Shown: positions 19,038 through 28,230 of the stretch, piece after piece
How positions within the stretch are numbered: position 1 is the first letter of the stretch
Layout: every line of letters begins with the position of its first letter
Assembly: GCF_019802085.1 (NCBI RefSeq)
Contig: NZ_JAHVHV010000003.1
Coordinates: 248,001 to 312,000, forward strand
Source of the DNA: Ferrimonas balearica
GTDB taxonomy: Bacteria > Pseudomonadota > Gammaproteobacteria > Enterobacterales > Shewanellaceae
Direction: 5' to 3'
DNA: 64,000 nt
Made by a program: the position numbers and the translations under genes
The notes under the pieces: model-generated
Databases searched by the model: none
The model's input: only the letters and a program-made list of their open reading frames with translations
What the model was told of the DNA's origin: nothing

Positions 19038-20531
19038 ATGAAGTTCAGTGACTTAAGAGAATTTATCGGGTTTTTGGAGCAACAGGGCGAGCTCAAGCGG
19101 ATCACCGCCGAGGTGGATCCCCACCTGGAGATGACCGAGATCTGCGACCGGGTGCTGCGCGCCGGTGGCCCGGCGCTGCTGTTCGAGAACCCCAAGGGCA
19201 GCGAGATGCCCGTGCTGGCCAACCTCTTCGGCACCCCCCGGCGGGTGGCCCTTGCCATGGGCCGGGAGGACACCTCCGCCCTCAAGGAGGTGGGGGAGCT
19301 GCTGGCCTTCCTTAAGGAGCCGGAGCCGCCCTCGGGCTTCAAGGACGCCATCGCCAAGGTGCCGATGTTCAAACAGGCGCTCAACCTGCCTCCCAAGCGG
19401 GTCAGCAAGGCCCCCTGCCAGGAGATCGTCTGGCAGGGCGACGAGGTCGACCTGACCAAGCTGCCGATCCAGCACTGCTGGCCCGGCGACGTCGCCCCCC
19501 TGGTGACCTGGGGCCTGACCATCACCAAGGGTCCCAACCAGAAACGCCAGAACCTGGGGATCTACCGTCAGCAGCTGCTGGGCAAGAACCAGCTGATCAT
19601 GCGCTGGCTGGCCCACCGGGGCGGCGCCCTGGATTACCGCGACTTTCAGGAGAAGCACCCGGGTGAGCGCTACCCGGTGGCCGTGGCCCTGGGAGCGGAT
19701 CCGGTGACCATCCTCGGCGCCGTGACCCCGGTGCCCGATGGCCTCAGCGAGTACGCCTTTGCCGGCCTGCTGCGGGGCGAGCGCACCCAGGTGGCCAAGG
19801 CGGTCAGCTGCGATCTGGAGGTGCCTGCCACCGCCGAGATCGTACTGGAGGGCTACCTGGAGCCGGGCCTGGAGGCGCCGGAGGGCCCCTACGGCGACCA
19901 CACCGGCTACTACAACGAGGTGGAGTCCTTTCCGGTGCTGACGGTCACCCACGTCACCCTGCGCAAAGACGCCATCTACCACAGCACCTACACCGGCCGG
20001 CCGCCGGATGAGCCGGCGATGCTCGGGGTGGCGCTGAACGACGTGTTCGTGCCCATCCTGCGCAAGCAGTTTCCCGAGATCCAGGACTTCTACCTGCCGC
20101 CGGAGGGCTGCTCCTACCGGATGGCGGTGATCACCATCAAGAAGCAGTACCCGGGCCACGCCAAGCGGGTGATGATGGCCGCCTGGAGCTACCTGCGCCA
20201 GTTCATGTACACCAAGTTCATCGTGGTGTGCGACGACGACGTCGACGCCCGCAACTGGGAGGACGTGATCTGGGCCATCACCACCCGGATGGATCCCGCC
20301 CGGGACACGGTGATGATCGAAAACACCCCCATCGACTATCTGGACTTCGCCTCACCGGTGGCGGGCCTGGGTTCCAAGATGGGCATGGACGCCACCAACA
20401 AGTGGCCCGGGGAGACCGATCGCGAATGGGGCGAACCCATCGTCATGAACGAGGCGATCAAAACCCGGGTGACTGAGCGCTGGGCCGAGCTGGGCCTGGA
20501 CGCCGATCCCAAGCATGACGCAAAACCATAA
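19038..20531 (+). CDS. ubiD: UbiD, prenylated-FMN 4-hydroxybenzoate decarboxylase
   Basis: Decarboxylates 3-octaprenyl-4-hydroxybenzoate in ubiquinone synthesis using prenylated FMN. The 497-residue length and start [22 protein letters not shown] are diagnostic. Conserved stretches include [32 protein letters not shown] and the active-site region with [13 protein letters not shown]. The start of fre lies right at its end, as in E. coli. Confidence 0.97.
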   Translation: MKFSDLREFIGFLEQQGELKRITAEVDPHLEMTEICDRVLRAGGPALLFENPKGSEMPVLANLFGTPRRVALAMGREDTSALKEVGELLAFLKEPEPPSGFKDAIAKVPMFKQALNLPPKRVSKAPCQEIVWQGDEVDLTKLPIQHCWPGDVAPLVTWGLTITKGPNQKRQNLGIYRQQLLGKNQLIMRWLAHRGGALDYRDFQEKHPGERYPVAVALGADPVTILGAVTPVPDGLSEYAFAGLLRGERTQVAKAVSCDLEVPATAEIVLEGYLEPGLEAPEGPYGDHTGYYNEVESFPVLTVTHVTLRKDAIYHSTYTGRPPDEPAMLGVALNDVFVPILRKQFPEIQDFYLPPEGCSYRMAVITIKKQYPGHAKRVMMAAWSYLRQFMYTKFIVVCDDDVDARNWEDVIWAITTRMDPARDTVMIENTPIDYLDFASPVAGLGSKMGMDATNKWPGETDREWGEPIVMNEAIKTRVTERWAELGLDADPKHDAKP

Positions 20532-20541
20532 CGAGAACCCC

Positions 20542-21237
20542 ATGAGCCGTATCCGCTGTCAGATAGACGCCCTTACCCCCCTGTGCGACACCGTTTTCAA
20601 GGCGGTGCTGGTCCCCGAACAGCCGCTGGCCTTCCAGGCCGGTCAGTACCTCACCGTGGTGATGGGCGAGGAGGACAAGCGCCCCTTCTCCATCGCCTCC
20701 AGCCCCCTGGACGGTGAGCGTCTGGAGCTGCACATCGGTGCCGCCGTGGCGGAGAGCTACCCGATGCAGGTGGTGGAGCGCTTGAAAACCGAGAGTCACA
20801 TCGAGATCGAGGCCCCCTTCGGCGAGGCGCAACTGCGCAGCGACAGCGAGCGCCCGCGGATCCTGATCGCCGGCGGCACCGGCTTCTCCTACATCCACAG
20901 CTTGCTGGACACCCTGCTGCGCCAGGGCGACACCCGCACCACCTTCCTCTACTGGGGCGCCCGCAACGCCGAGGCGATGTACCTGCGCCCGGTCGCCGAC
21001 GCCTGGGCCCAGCGCTACCCCCACCTCACCTTTGTGCCGGTGTTTGACGAGCCGGTGGCCGGCGCCCGCCAGGGCACGGTGATCGACGCGGTGTGCGAGG
21101 ATTTTGTCAGCCTGCACGACTACGACGTCTACATCGCCGGGCGTTTCGACATGGCCGGCGCCGCCAGGGAGCGGTTCCGCCAGCACGGGGTGGACGAAGC
21201 CCACCTCTATGGCGACGCCTACGCCTTTATGAAGTGA
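20542..21237 (+). CDS. fre: Fre, NAD(P)H-flavin reductase
   Basis: Reduces free FMN/FAD with NAD(P)H. The 231-residue protein has the flavin-binding RPFSIASSP motif, the NAD-binding IAGGTGFSYIHSLL and a C-terminal DAYAFMK-type end. The ATG at 20515 lies inside ubiD; homology to E. coli Fre (short N-terminus before the first beta strand) favours 20542, 10 bases after the ubiD stop. Followed by a terminator, so ubiD-fre is an operon. Confidence 0.94.
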   Translation: MSRIRCQIDALTPLCDTVFKAVLVPEQPLAFQAGQYLTVVMGEEDKRPFSIASSPLDGERLELHIGAAVAESYPMQVVERLKTESHIEIEAPFGEAQLRSDSERPRILIAGGTGFSYIHSLLDTLLRQGDTRTTFLYWGARNAEAMYLRPVADAWAQRYPHLTFVPVFDEPVAGARQGTVIDAVCEDFVSLHDYDVYIAGRFDMAGAARERFRQHGVDEAHLYGDAYAFMK

Positions 21238-21263
21238 GTGCCCGCTGAGGTCAGACCTTCGAG

Positions 21264-21297
21264 AAAACGGAACCAAACGGTTCCGTTTTTTGTTTTT
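21264..21297 (+). terminator. intrinsic terminator after fre
   Basis: 8-bp stem ACGGAACC/GGTTCCGT with loop AAAC and T6 tail. Confidence 0.9.
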
Positions 21298-21389
21298 CAC
21301 TGTCGCCTATTTGTACAGGGGTCACAGATCCCCACGGCCCATTTATGGATAATCCCGCCGCCCCTCTGACCCGGACCCGTAGGATCGTT

Positions 21390-21989
21390 ATGACTTTGAA
21401 AAACACGTTAAATGGCCAGGCGCTGCCCCTCAGCCACTCACACCACCTGACCCTGATGCAGCCAGCGGATCTGCCCGCCTACGCCGCCCTGCTCAACGAT
21501 CCCAAGGTCCATCAGTTCCTGTTCTTTGCCCCGGCATCGGAGGCGGTGATCGCCCAGTACCTGCTGCCGCGGCTGAGCGCCGAGGCCCAGGCTCAGGCCC
21601 CGGTGCTGGCGCTGCGGGACCCGGCCGGTCGCTTCCTCGGCATGGTGGCCCTGGCGCAGTCCGACGCCCCCGGCGTGCTGGAGCTGGGTTTCCAGCTGAG
21701 CCCCGAATGCTGGGGTCAGGGGCTGGCCACCGCCGCCGCCCGCCAGCTGTTGGCCATCGCCTTCGACCAGTTGGGTGCCGGCGAGGTCAAGGCCGACTGT
21801 TACGACAGCAATCGGGCCAGCAAGCGGGTGCTGGAGAAATCCGGCCTGGGCCGCACCGTCAAAGAGTACGGCCATTTCGAGAACGGCACCGTGGACCGCT
21901 GCTGGTTTGCCCTGACCGAGGCCCAGTACCGCCGCTCCGAGGCGGTGGCCCGGGACGCCCAGCTGCGTCGGGCGCCGGTGGCGGCCTGA
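21390..21989 (+). CDS. GNAT-family acetyltransferase (RimJ/RimL type)
   Basis: The 199-residue protein fits the acetyl-CoA-dependent GNAT fold of the Rim group: FQLSPECWGQGLATAAARQLL is the acetyl-CoA loop, followed by NRASKRVLEKSGL, the typical B-motif. Substrate unknown. AGGA (21381-21384) points to the ATG at 21390; the earlier in-frame ATG at 21345 has no ribosome site. Flanked by terminators on both sides. Confidence 0.85.
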   Translation: MTLKNTLNGQALPLSHSHHLTLMQPADLPAYAALLNDPKVHQFLFFAPASEAVIAQYLLPRLSAEAQAQAPVLALRDPAGRFLGMVALAQSDAPGVLELGFQLSPECWGQGLATAAARQLLAIAFDQLGAGEVKADCYDSNRASKRVLEKSGLGRTVKEYGHFENGTVDRCWFALTEAQYRRSEAVARDAQLRRAPVAA

Positions 21990-21997
21990 CGCGCCTA

Positions 21998-22035
21998 CAA
22001 AAAACACCGCCCCAGGGCGGTGTTTTTTGTTTTGC
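21998..22035. terminator. bidirectional intrinsic terminator
   Basis: A6, GC stem CACCGCC/GGCGGTG with loop CCAG, T6. It lies between the GNAT gene and the convergent gene ending at 22037. Confidence 0.88.
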
Positions 22036-22036
22036 C

Positions 22037-22312
22037 TTACGCGGGCCGGTTCGGGTCGTTCACGAACACTGCCTCCCCCTCCAGCACCCCGGAGCGCCGA
22101 CCTACTTCCGCCGACTCTGGCAGCGCCATAAAGGCCTCCGCCCGGGCCCGCTCGGCCACCGCCAGCAGGAAGAAGGCGTCGTTGGGATCATCGACCCCCT
22201 GCCACAGCGCCACCAGGGTGAGGCCATACTCCGCCGCCCGCGCCCGGTCCGCCTCCAGGTGGCGGCGCCAGTGGGCAAAGTCCTTGACCTTGTTGCGTAC
22301 CAGCAGCTGCAT
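22037..22312 (-). CDS. small alpha/beta-barrel (ABM/Dabb-like) protein
   Basis: The 91-residue product begins MQLLVRNKVKDFAHWRRHLEAD and has the size and strand-helix pattern (VALWQGVDDPNDAFFLLAVAE) of dimeric ferredoxin-like alpha/beta barrels such as antibiotic biosynthesis monooxygenase-like proteins. The family call is tentative and no catalytic residues can be named. GGAGG eight bases before the ATG. It starts 8 bases after the stop of the rof gene, so the two are co-transcribed. Confidence 0.65.
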   Translation of the reverse strand: MQLLVRNKVKDFAHWRRHLEADRARAAEYGLTLVALWQGVDDPNDAFFLLAVAERARAEAFMALPESAEVGRRSGVLEGEAVFVNDPNRPA

Positions 22313-22320
22313 CGGCCCTC

Positions 22321-22566
22321 CTAGGAGAAGTTCACGTCGCGAAAATGGGGGTTGTCGACGGTGACCTGGAGCCGGGCCAGTTGGTCCAGCACCACCAGCT
22401 GCTCGCCCTCGGCCTGGGCCAGTTTGAGGCACTCCCGGCCGGCGGCATCGCGCACCGTGTCCATCGCCTGGCCGCAGAGCTGCTCGCCACTGCGTAGGGT
22501 GAGGGTCACCGGGTAGTGGAACAGGCAGGCGATCTCGATGTAGTCGTACAGCGCACAGGGGATCAT
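22321..22566 (-). CDS. rof: Rof (YaeO)-like Rho-binding antiterminator
   Basis: The 81-residue protein has the Rof/YaeO pattern: IPCALYDYIEIACLFHYPVTLTL followed by the small beta-barrel with SGEQL and the LxxLARLQV strand. In E. coli, Rof binds Rho and blocks loading on RNA. AAGGAG six bases before ATG 22566. Transcribed with the small gene downstream; rho itself lies about 6 kb to the left on the other strand. Confidence 0.82.
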   Translation of the reverse strand: MIPCALYDYIEIACLFHYPVTLTLRSGEQLCGQAMDTVRDAAGRECLKLAQAEGEQLVVLDQLARLQVTVDNPHFRDVNFS

Positions 22567-22621
22567 GGCGGCTCCTTCAGCGTCCGTCGAGCCACCATAG
22601 CAGTGGCCGGCGCCCCCACGC

Positions 22622-22647
22622 AAAACGGGCGGCCCCTGGGCCGCCCG
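22622..22647 (-). terminator. intrinsic terminator after ubiA
   Basis: Minus-strand stem CGGGCGGCC/GGCCGCCCG followed by TTTTG, 20 bases past the ubiA stop. Confidence 0.8.
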
Positions 22648-22667
22648 CAGGGGTCATTCGCCGCCGC

Positions 22668-23537
22668 TTATTGCAGCGCGTAGTGGCCCACCACCGCCAG
22701 GAACAGCGCCAGGCCGGCCCAGTTGTTGTTGAGAAAAGCCTGGAAGCAGCGCTGGGGCTCCCGGGCCCGGATCAGCCCCTGCTGGTAGAGGAACAGCCCC
22801 GCCATGACCGCCAGGCCCAGCAGGTAGATCCCCCCGAGATCCAGGCGCAGACCGATCCCCAGCAGCAGTATCAGGGTGGCCACTTGGAACACCCCGATCC
22901 AGACGCGGTCCCAGCGGCCGAACCAGATGGCGCTGGAGCGGATCCCCACCTTGAGGTCGTCCTCCCGGTCTACCATGCCGTACATGGTGTCGTAGGCCAC
23001 GGTCCAGCACCAGTTGGCCGCGAACAGGTACCAGGCCAGGGTGGGCACTTCACCGGTCTGGGCGGCAAAGGCCATGGGGATGGACCAGCTCCAGACGATG
23101 CCGAGAAACATCTGCGGCGCCGGCAGGAAGCGCTTGGTAAAGGGGTAGATCACCGTCAGCACGATGCCCACGTAGGCCAGCTGGACCGTCAGGGCATTGA
23201 GCTGCAGCACCAGGGCGTAGCACACCAGCCCCAGCACGGTGAACAGCGCCAGGGCCTCCTTGGCGCGGATCTCGCCGCTGGCCAGGGGGCGGGACTTGGT
23301 GCGCGCCACGTGGCCATCGAGCTTGCGATCGGCAAAATCATTGATGATGCAGCCGTTGGCCCGCATCAACCAGACGCCGACGAAGAAGATCCCCAGCACC
23401 ACGGGATCCGGCATGCCGTCCGCCGCCAGCCACAGGGCGGACAAGGCCGGCCACATCAGAAGAAAGGTGCCTATGGGTCTATCCAGGCGCGCCAGGCGCC
23501 AGTAAGCGTCAACGCGGCCCTGCAGTACTGCCAGCAT
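22668..23537 (-). CDS. ubiA: UbiA, 4-hydroxybenzoate octaprenyltransferase
   Basis: Integral membrane prenyltransferase attaching the polyprenyl tail to 4-hydroxybenzoate. The 289-residue length matches. Both Asp-rich Mg-binding motifs are present: [12 protein letters not shown] (with the family [10 protein letters not shown]) and [15 protein letters not shown] 23537 aligns with family starts (LARLDRPIG soon after). No ubiC is adjacent. Confidence 0.95.
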   Translation of the reverse strand: MLAVLQGRVDAYWRLARLDRPIGTFLLMWPALSALWLAADGMPDPVVLGIFFVGVWLMRANGCIINDFADRKLDGHVARTKSRPLASGEIRAKEALALFTVLGLVCYALVLQLNALTVQLAYVGIVLTVIYPFTKRFLPAPQMFLGIVWSWSIPMAFAAQTGEVPTLAWYLFAANWCWTVAYDTMYGMVDREDDLKVGIRSSAIWFGRWDRVWIGVFQVATLILLLGIGLRLDLGGIYLLGLAVMAGLFLYQQGLIRAREPQRCFQAFLNNNWAGLALFLAVVGHYALQ

Positions 23538-23604
23538 GGTCCCTGCCCGTAATGGTCTCAATTGGCCGCCATTATGCGTCATCGCTCACGCAGTGTCAGC
23601 CCAG

Positions 23605-23633
23605 ACAAAGAGGCCAGCCGCTGGGCTGGCCTC
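23605..23633 (-). terminator. intrinsic terminator after the YbaK gene
   Basis: 10-bp stem GAGGCCAGCC/GGCTGGCCTC followed by TTTG on the minus strand. Confidence 0.75.
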
Positions 23634-23653
23634 CTGACTGAACGCCGAGGGCG

Positions 23654-24169
23654 TTACTGCCAATCCCAGCCCCGCCGGGGCTGGCCATAATCCACCGCCC
23701 GGTTGACGCTGAAGCGGCCGTGCTGGTGGTTGGCCACCAGGGCCATAAAGGCCTCCTTGGGGATGCGGATGAGGTTCTCGTGATCCCCCGCTTCCATAAA
23801 GATCTCCGCCTCGTCGCTGAGCTGATCGTCGTACACCGCCTGGACCTGGTAGGGATCGCCGACCGCCGGCAGGGCGCCGAGTTCGCAGTCGTCGAAGGTG
23901 TCCTTAAGCTTGGTCTCGGGCACGATGTGCAGTTCGCGGCCCAGTTGCTGGTTGAGCTTGTGCAGGATCACCCGGTTGGCGGCGGGCACCACCGCCATGA
24001 CGCGGCGCCCCTCGTGGTCCTCCAGCATCACCGCCTTGGCGGTCTGCCGTGCGGGCACCCCGGCACTGATGGCGGATTGCATGGCCGACTGGCTGTGGGG
24101 ATGGGACACCAGCTGGTACTGGACGCCCAGGGTTTTGAGATAGTCGCTGACGCGAATGGCTACGGCCAT
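23654..24169 (-). CDS. YbaK/EbsC-domain aminoacyl-tRNA deacylase-like protein
   Basis: The 171-residue single-domain protein of the YbaK/ProX-type editing superfamily carries the conserved AKAVMLED...VMAVVPAANRV segment with the catalytic-like Lys and the later GALPAVGDPYQV region. Such proteins hydrolyse mischarged tRNAs; the amino acid specificity cannot be told. Start supported by GGAGGTACCTT upstream of the ATG. Confidence 0.85.
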   Translation of the reverse strand: MAVAIRVSDYLKTLGVQYQLVSHPHSQSAMQSAISAGVPARQTAKAVMLEDHEGRRVMAVVPAANRVILHKLNQQLGRELHIVPETKLKDTFDDCELGALPAVGDPYQVQAVYDDQLSDEAEIFMEAGDHENLIRIPKEAFMALVANHQHGRFSVNRAVDYGQPRRGWDWQ

Positions 24170-24265
24170 AAGGTACCTCCTGAGTGGGTCAGGGACACCT
24201 TTAATTTTAGGCCCTCTGCCCCGGTTTGGCGGGCGGCGAGGGCCAATTGCGGTGGACTATCACGG

Positions 24266-25243
24266 TCACAGATGATCCCGATCATGGGGGGCCAGGAAAT
24301 CCAGCTGCGGCCCCTTGGGCACCACTCGGGTGGGATTGATCATCTGGTGGCTGTAGTAGTAGTGGCGCTTGATGTGGTCCATGTGGACGGTGGCCGCCAC
24401 CCCGGGCCACTGGTAGAGCTCCCGCACGTAGCCGGACAGGTTGGGAAAGCTGGCCAGCAGCTGGCGGTTGCACTTGAAGTGGCCGTAGTACACCGCGTCG
24501 AAGCGCACCAGGGTGGTGAACAGCCGCCAATCCGCCTCGGTGATCCGGGCCCCCAGCAGGTAGCGTCGGGTGGCCAGCCGGGCTTCCAGCCGGTCCAGGG
24601 CGGCGAACAACCGGTCATAGGCGGCCTCGTAGGCGTCCTGGCTGGTGGCAAAGCCCGCCCGGTAGACGCCGTTGTTGACGTTGTCGTAGACGTCCTGGTT
24701 GACCGCCTCGATCTCCTCGCGCAGTGCCTCGGGCCAGAAATCCTCGGTGTTGCCGGTCAGGTGGTCGAAGGCGCTGTTGAGCATGCGGATGATCTCCGAC
24801 GACTCGTTGTTGACGATGCGCCGGGTCTGGGTGTCCCACAGCACCGGCACCGTTACCCGACCACTGTAATCCGCCTGGTTGGCGGTGTAGACCTGATAGT
24901 GGTAGTCGAAGCCGTGGAGGGCATCGCCGGTGGAGCCGGCATCGGTGTCGTAGCTCCAGCCCTTGTCCAGCATGTCCGGGCTGACCACGGAGACGCCGAT
25001 GTACTCCTCCAGCCCCTTGAGGGCCCGGAAGATCAGTGTGCGGTGGGCCCAGGGGCAGGCGTAGGAGACGTACAGGTGGTAGCGCCCCTTTTCGGCTTTG
25101 AAGCCGCCCTCGCCGGTGGGCCCCGGTGCCCCATCTGGGGTGATCCAGTTGCGCAGTTGGGCCTGCTCGCGGACGAACTCGCCCCGGTTGTTCTTGGTAT
25201 CGTACCAGACGTCCTGCCAGACGCCGTTGACCAGCTGTCCCAT
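24266..25243 (-). CDS. yqjG: glutathionyl-hydroquinone reductase (YqjG family)
   Basis: Reduces glutathionyl-hydroquinones; a Xi-class glutathione transferase. The 325-residue length, the start MGQLVNGVWQDVWYDTK and the catalytic motif YACPWAHRT (Cys near 63) are characteristic, as are GRVTVPVLWD and NNESSEIIRM. It lies 45 bases downstream of a DoxX gene, as yqjG lies next to yqjF in E. coli. Confidence 0.94.
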   Translation of the reverse strand: MGQLVNGVWQDVWYDTKNNRGEFVREQAQLRNWITPDGAPGPTGEGGFKAEKGRYHLYVSYACPWAHRTLIFRALKGLEEYIGVSVVSPDMLDKGWSYDTDAGSTGDALHGFDYHYQVYTANQADYSGRVTVPVLWDTQTRRIVNNESSEIIRMLNSAFDHLTGNTEDFWPEALREEIEAVNQDVYDNVNNGVYRAGFATSQDAYEAAYDRLFAALDRLEARLATRRYLLGARITEADWRLFTTLVRFDAVYYGHFKCNRQLLASFPNLSGYVRELYQWPGVAATVHMDHIKRHYYYSHQMINPTRVVPKGPQLDFLAPHDRDHL

Positions 25244-25288
25244 GGTGGGCTCCTCAATCTGGGCGCCTGAGGCGCGGTTAGGGGGCGG

Positions 25289-25684
25289 TTACTTCGCCAA
25301 TTTGGCGTCCAGGCTCCAACGGCCCGGACCGTGCAGGGTGAGCAGCAAAAAGCCGCCGGCCATCGCCAGGTTCTTGGCAAAGGCGTTGAAGTCGTTGGCC
25401 AGATCCCCGTGGAAAATCACCGCCGAGAGCACGCAGAAGCCGGCCAGCAGGAAGGCCACCAGGCGGGTTTTCAGCCCCACCAACAGGGCGATGCCGCCGA
25501 ACAGTTCCAGCACCACTACCGGGTAGAGCAGCACGCCGGGCACGCCCATGGACTCCATCCAGGCCTGGGTGCCGGCAAAGCCCCCCAGCTTGTGGTAGCC
25601 GGCGGCGATAAAGATAAAGGCCATCAGGGCCCGGGCCAGCAGATCCGTGGGGGCCGCCAGGGCCGCGTGTTTGGTGTCGTTCAT
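25289..25684 (-). CDS. DoxX-family membrane protein (YqjF-like)
   Basis: The 131-residue protein has four hydrophobic segments and the DoxX features LLARALMAFIFIAAGYHKL and VVLELFGGIALLVG. Role in detail unknown; the family is linked to membrane redox functions. GGAGAG upstream of ATG 25684. Head of an operon with yqjG, divergent from the AraC regulator at 25869. Confidence 0.88.
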   Translation of the reverse strand: MNDTKHAALAAPTDLLARALMAFIFIAAGYHKLGGFAGTQAWMESMGVPGVLLYPVVVLELFGGIALLVGLKTRLVAFLLAGFCVLSAVIFHGDLANDFNAFAKNLAMAGGFLLLTLHGPGRWSLDAKLAK

Positions 25685-25868
25685 GGGACTCTCCATCCTG
25701 TCCGTTACGTCTGTCCCCAGATTAGTCCGTTTAATAAGAATTAAAATCGCAAAAACCCGGGCCTAACGTTCGCCAAAGTCGAATCTTCAGCCTGGGTTCA
25801 GCTTTTACCGACCCAGCTGCGCTACAATCCGCCGCCCTGAAACGGCGAACATTTGACCTCTTTTACCC

Positions 25869-26825
25869 ATGACTTCACTGCCCCTTGGACGGACGCTCAT
25901 CCTGACGCCCTTCCTGCGCTACCTCGAGGAGCGCGGCGGGGCGCCGCACCGGATCCTGATGCCCGGCGGACAGACCCTGCCCCAGCTGATGCGGGCCAGT
26001 GATCTGCTGCCCAGCCACACCCTGGGTCTGGCGGCGGAAGCCCTGGCCCAGGCCAGTGAGCAGCCGGACATCGGCCTGCACGCGGCCCAGTTCAAGGGGA
26101 TGCCGGATCTTCACCCCAAAATCGGCCAGGTGCTAGGCCAGAGCCAGGGGTTACTGGAGTGCCTGTGCAGCCTGCAGCGGCTCAACGCCCTGCAGGGCAC
26201 CCACTTTCGCCTCTGGCTGCGCCACGAGCAGGGGGAGCTGAAGATCTTCCACCGCAGCGCCCTGCCCGCCAGCAGCCGGGGCTACGATCACGCCAACCAG
26301 TTCACCGCCTTCAAGATCGTCGGCATTGTGCGGCAGTTTCTCGGCGCCCAGTGGCGTCCGGACTACCTGGGGTTCGCCTTCAACACCCGACCCACCCTGG
26401 CGCTGATGGGGCAAACCCGGGAGCGCCGGGTGCTGACCGGCTGCCCGGACAGCTTCGTGCCCCTGGCCCTGATGTCGGAGCCCATCGCGGAGCCGGCCCA
26501 GCTGGAGGTGGTGGGTTCCAGTCTCGACAGGGTCAAGCAGGTGGTGGAGATCTTCCTGGAGCACGACAAGTTCAGCTTGGCGTTCGTGGCCCAGTTGTTC
26601 GGGGTGTCGGAGCGGACGCTGCAGCGCCTGTTTCAGGCCGAGGGGCGCTCCTTTCGCACCTACCTCAACGAACGCCGTCTTACCCGCGCCCGCGCCCTTC
26701 TGGACCAGGGGCTGGCGGTGCACCAGGTGGCCCAGCGCCTGGGCTACTCCGAGCCGGCCAACTTCACCCGGGCGATGCGCCGCTTCAGCGCCCAAACCCC
26801 CTCCCAGTACCGCCAAGGTGGCTGA
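25869..26825 (+). CDS. AraC-family transcriptional regulator
   Basis: The 318-residue protein has an N-terminal ligand-binding region of the 'arabinose-binding' type used by OruR/ArgR-like regulators (about 15-200) and a C-terminal double HTH (VAQLFGVSERTLQRLFQAEG, then VAQRLGYSEPANFTRAMRRF). It is divergent from DoxX-yqjG (184-base shared region) and 103 bases before a serine hydrolase gene, so either could be its target. Effector unknown. Confidence 0.9.
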   Translation: MTSLPLGRTLILTPFLRYLEERGGAPHRILMPGGQTLPQLMRASDLLPSHTLGLAAEALAQASEQPDIGLHAAQFKGMPDLHPKIGQVLGQSQGLLECLCSLQRLNALQGTHFRLWLRHEQGELKIFHRSALPASSRGYDHANQFTAFKIVGIVRQFLGAQWRPDYLGFAFNTRPTLALMGQTRERRVLTGCPDSFVPLALMSEPIAEPAQLEVVGSSLDRVKQVVEIFLEHDKFSLAFVAQLFGVSERTLQRLFQAEGRSFRTYLNERRLTRARALLDQGLAVHQVAQRLGYSEPANFTRAMRRFSAQTPSQYRQGG

Positions 26826-26928
26826 GGCCACAACTTGCTCCATGGCCGTCGGGCTGTCGTGAAAGGATAGGGCCTGGGATGGGGCCGCCCCCTAGTCTGG
26901 GGGCCCAGTCCGCCAACCGAAGTCGCCC

Positions 26929-28140
26929 ATGCTACGCAAATCCGCCGTCGCCCTGACCCTGGCCCTGGATCCCGGTGCCGGGGCCCTGGACACCGAGACC
27001 CGCCAGCTCTACCGCGAACAGTTCTCCCTGACCCAGTTCATGTACCCGAGCGAGCAGGCCAGCTGGTACTGGCGCAACCTGGAGCAGGTGCTGCCCAGCG
27101 CCCGCATCAAGCGGGCCGGTCCCTGCCGCCCCCTGGCCCGGGCCCTGATGGATCCCGCCCGGGTTCACCGCGCGCCTTTCCAGGGGCACACCCTGGGGGA
27201 GTGGCTGCACGGCGACCATCCGTCCATCAACGGCCTGATGATCCTCCAGGGGGGCAAGGTGGTGTTCGAACACTACAACATGCCCGCCAACACCCAGCAC
27301 GTGTGGATGAGCAACGCCAAAACCCTGGCCGGCACCCTGGTGGCACTGCTGGAGCTGGAGGGGCGCATCGAGGTGACCCGGCCCCTGGCCCACTACCTGC
27401 CGGAGCTGACCGACACCGCCTGGGGGCCCATCCGGGTGATCGACGTGCTCAACATGCAGTCGGGGATCGACGCCGAGGAGAACGACGCCGCCCGGGCCGA
27501 TCCCGACGCCGCCATCACCCGGCTGTTTCGCACCGAATTCGGCGAGGGGGGCGACTACGCGCAGGTGCTTCGGGGGATCCCCGCCAAGCGCCCGCCGGGC
27601 CAGGCGTTCGAGTACAGCTCCGCCAACACCCAGATCCTGGGCCAGCTGATCGCCCGGGTGGAGGGGCGCTCCCTGTCGGAGGTGATCGAAGCCCGAGTCT
27701 GGTCCCGGGCGGGGATGAGCGCCGACGCCTCCATGACCCTCACCCCGGACGGATACGAGGCGGTCCACGGCCTGTTCAGCTCCAACCTGGAGGACATGGC
27801 CCGCTATGCCCTGCTGTTCACCGACAGCTGGGCCGCCACCGCCGACGCACCGCTGATCCCCAAAGCGGTGGTGGAGACCCTCCAGGGGTCGGTGACGCCG
27901 GGGGTGTATGGGGTGAGCGAGGCCGCCGGCCCCTTCCTGGCCCTGACCGAGGACCGCCCGTTGGGGGCCAGCTACCAGTTCGACGCCGTGTGGGCGGACG
28001 GCGATCTGTTCAAAGGGGGGATGCGGGGCCAGGGGATCTACCTCTCGCCACGGCGGGACGCGGTGGCGGTGTGGTTCAGCAACCGCATCGAGGGGGGCAA
28101 CGTCGCCGGCCACATCCGCAACCTGATGAAAACCCTCTAG
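26929..28140 (+). CDS. serine hydrolase, class C beta-lactamase-related
   Basis: The 403-residue protein of the beta-lactamase/transpeptidase-like superfamily carries the nucleophile motif SNAK (in VWMSNAKTLAG, near residue 126) and the second motif YSS in EYSSANTQILGQLI. The third-motif region near HIRN is unclear. This pattern fits esterase-like members rather than true beta-lactamases. The N-terminus is hydrophobic but broken by DPG at 14-16, so its export is uncertain. Possibly linked to the AraC regulator upstream; substrate unknown. Confidence 0.8.
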   Translation: MLRKSAVALTLALDPGAGALDTETRQLYREQFSLTQFMYPSEQASWYWRNLEQVLPSARIKRAGPCRPLARALMDPARVHRAPFQGHTLGEWLHGDHPSINGLMILQGGKVVFEHYNMPANTQHVWMSNAKTLAGTLVALLELEGRIEVTRPLAHYLPELTDTAWGPIRVIDVLNMQSGIDAEENDAARADPDAAITRLFRTEFGEGGDYAQVLRGIPAKRPPGQAFEYSSANTQILGQLIARVEGRSLSEVIEARVWSRAGMSADASMTLTPDGYEAVHGLFSSNLEDMARYALLFTDSWAATADAPLIPKAVVETLQGSVTPGVYGVSEAAGPFLALTEDRPLGASYQFDAVWADGDLFKGGMRGQGIYLSPRRDAVAVWFSNRIEGGNVAGHIRNLMKTL

Positions 28141-28164
28141 GGCCCTGACCAGATCTGAGGCCAC

Positions 28165-28190
28165 AAAAAAGCCCCGCCGAATGGCGGGGC
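28165..28190 (-). terminator. intrinsic terminator of FDH operon 1
   Basis: Minus-strand 8-bp stem GCCCCGCC/GGCGGGGC with T6 tail, 40 bases after the fdhC1 stop; also lies after the serine hydrolase gene on the plus strand. Confidence 0.85.
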
Positions 28191-28230
28191 TTGGTTGTCA
28201 GCGCAGGGGCAAAGGGCCTAGCCGGCCACC

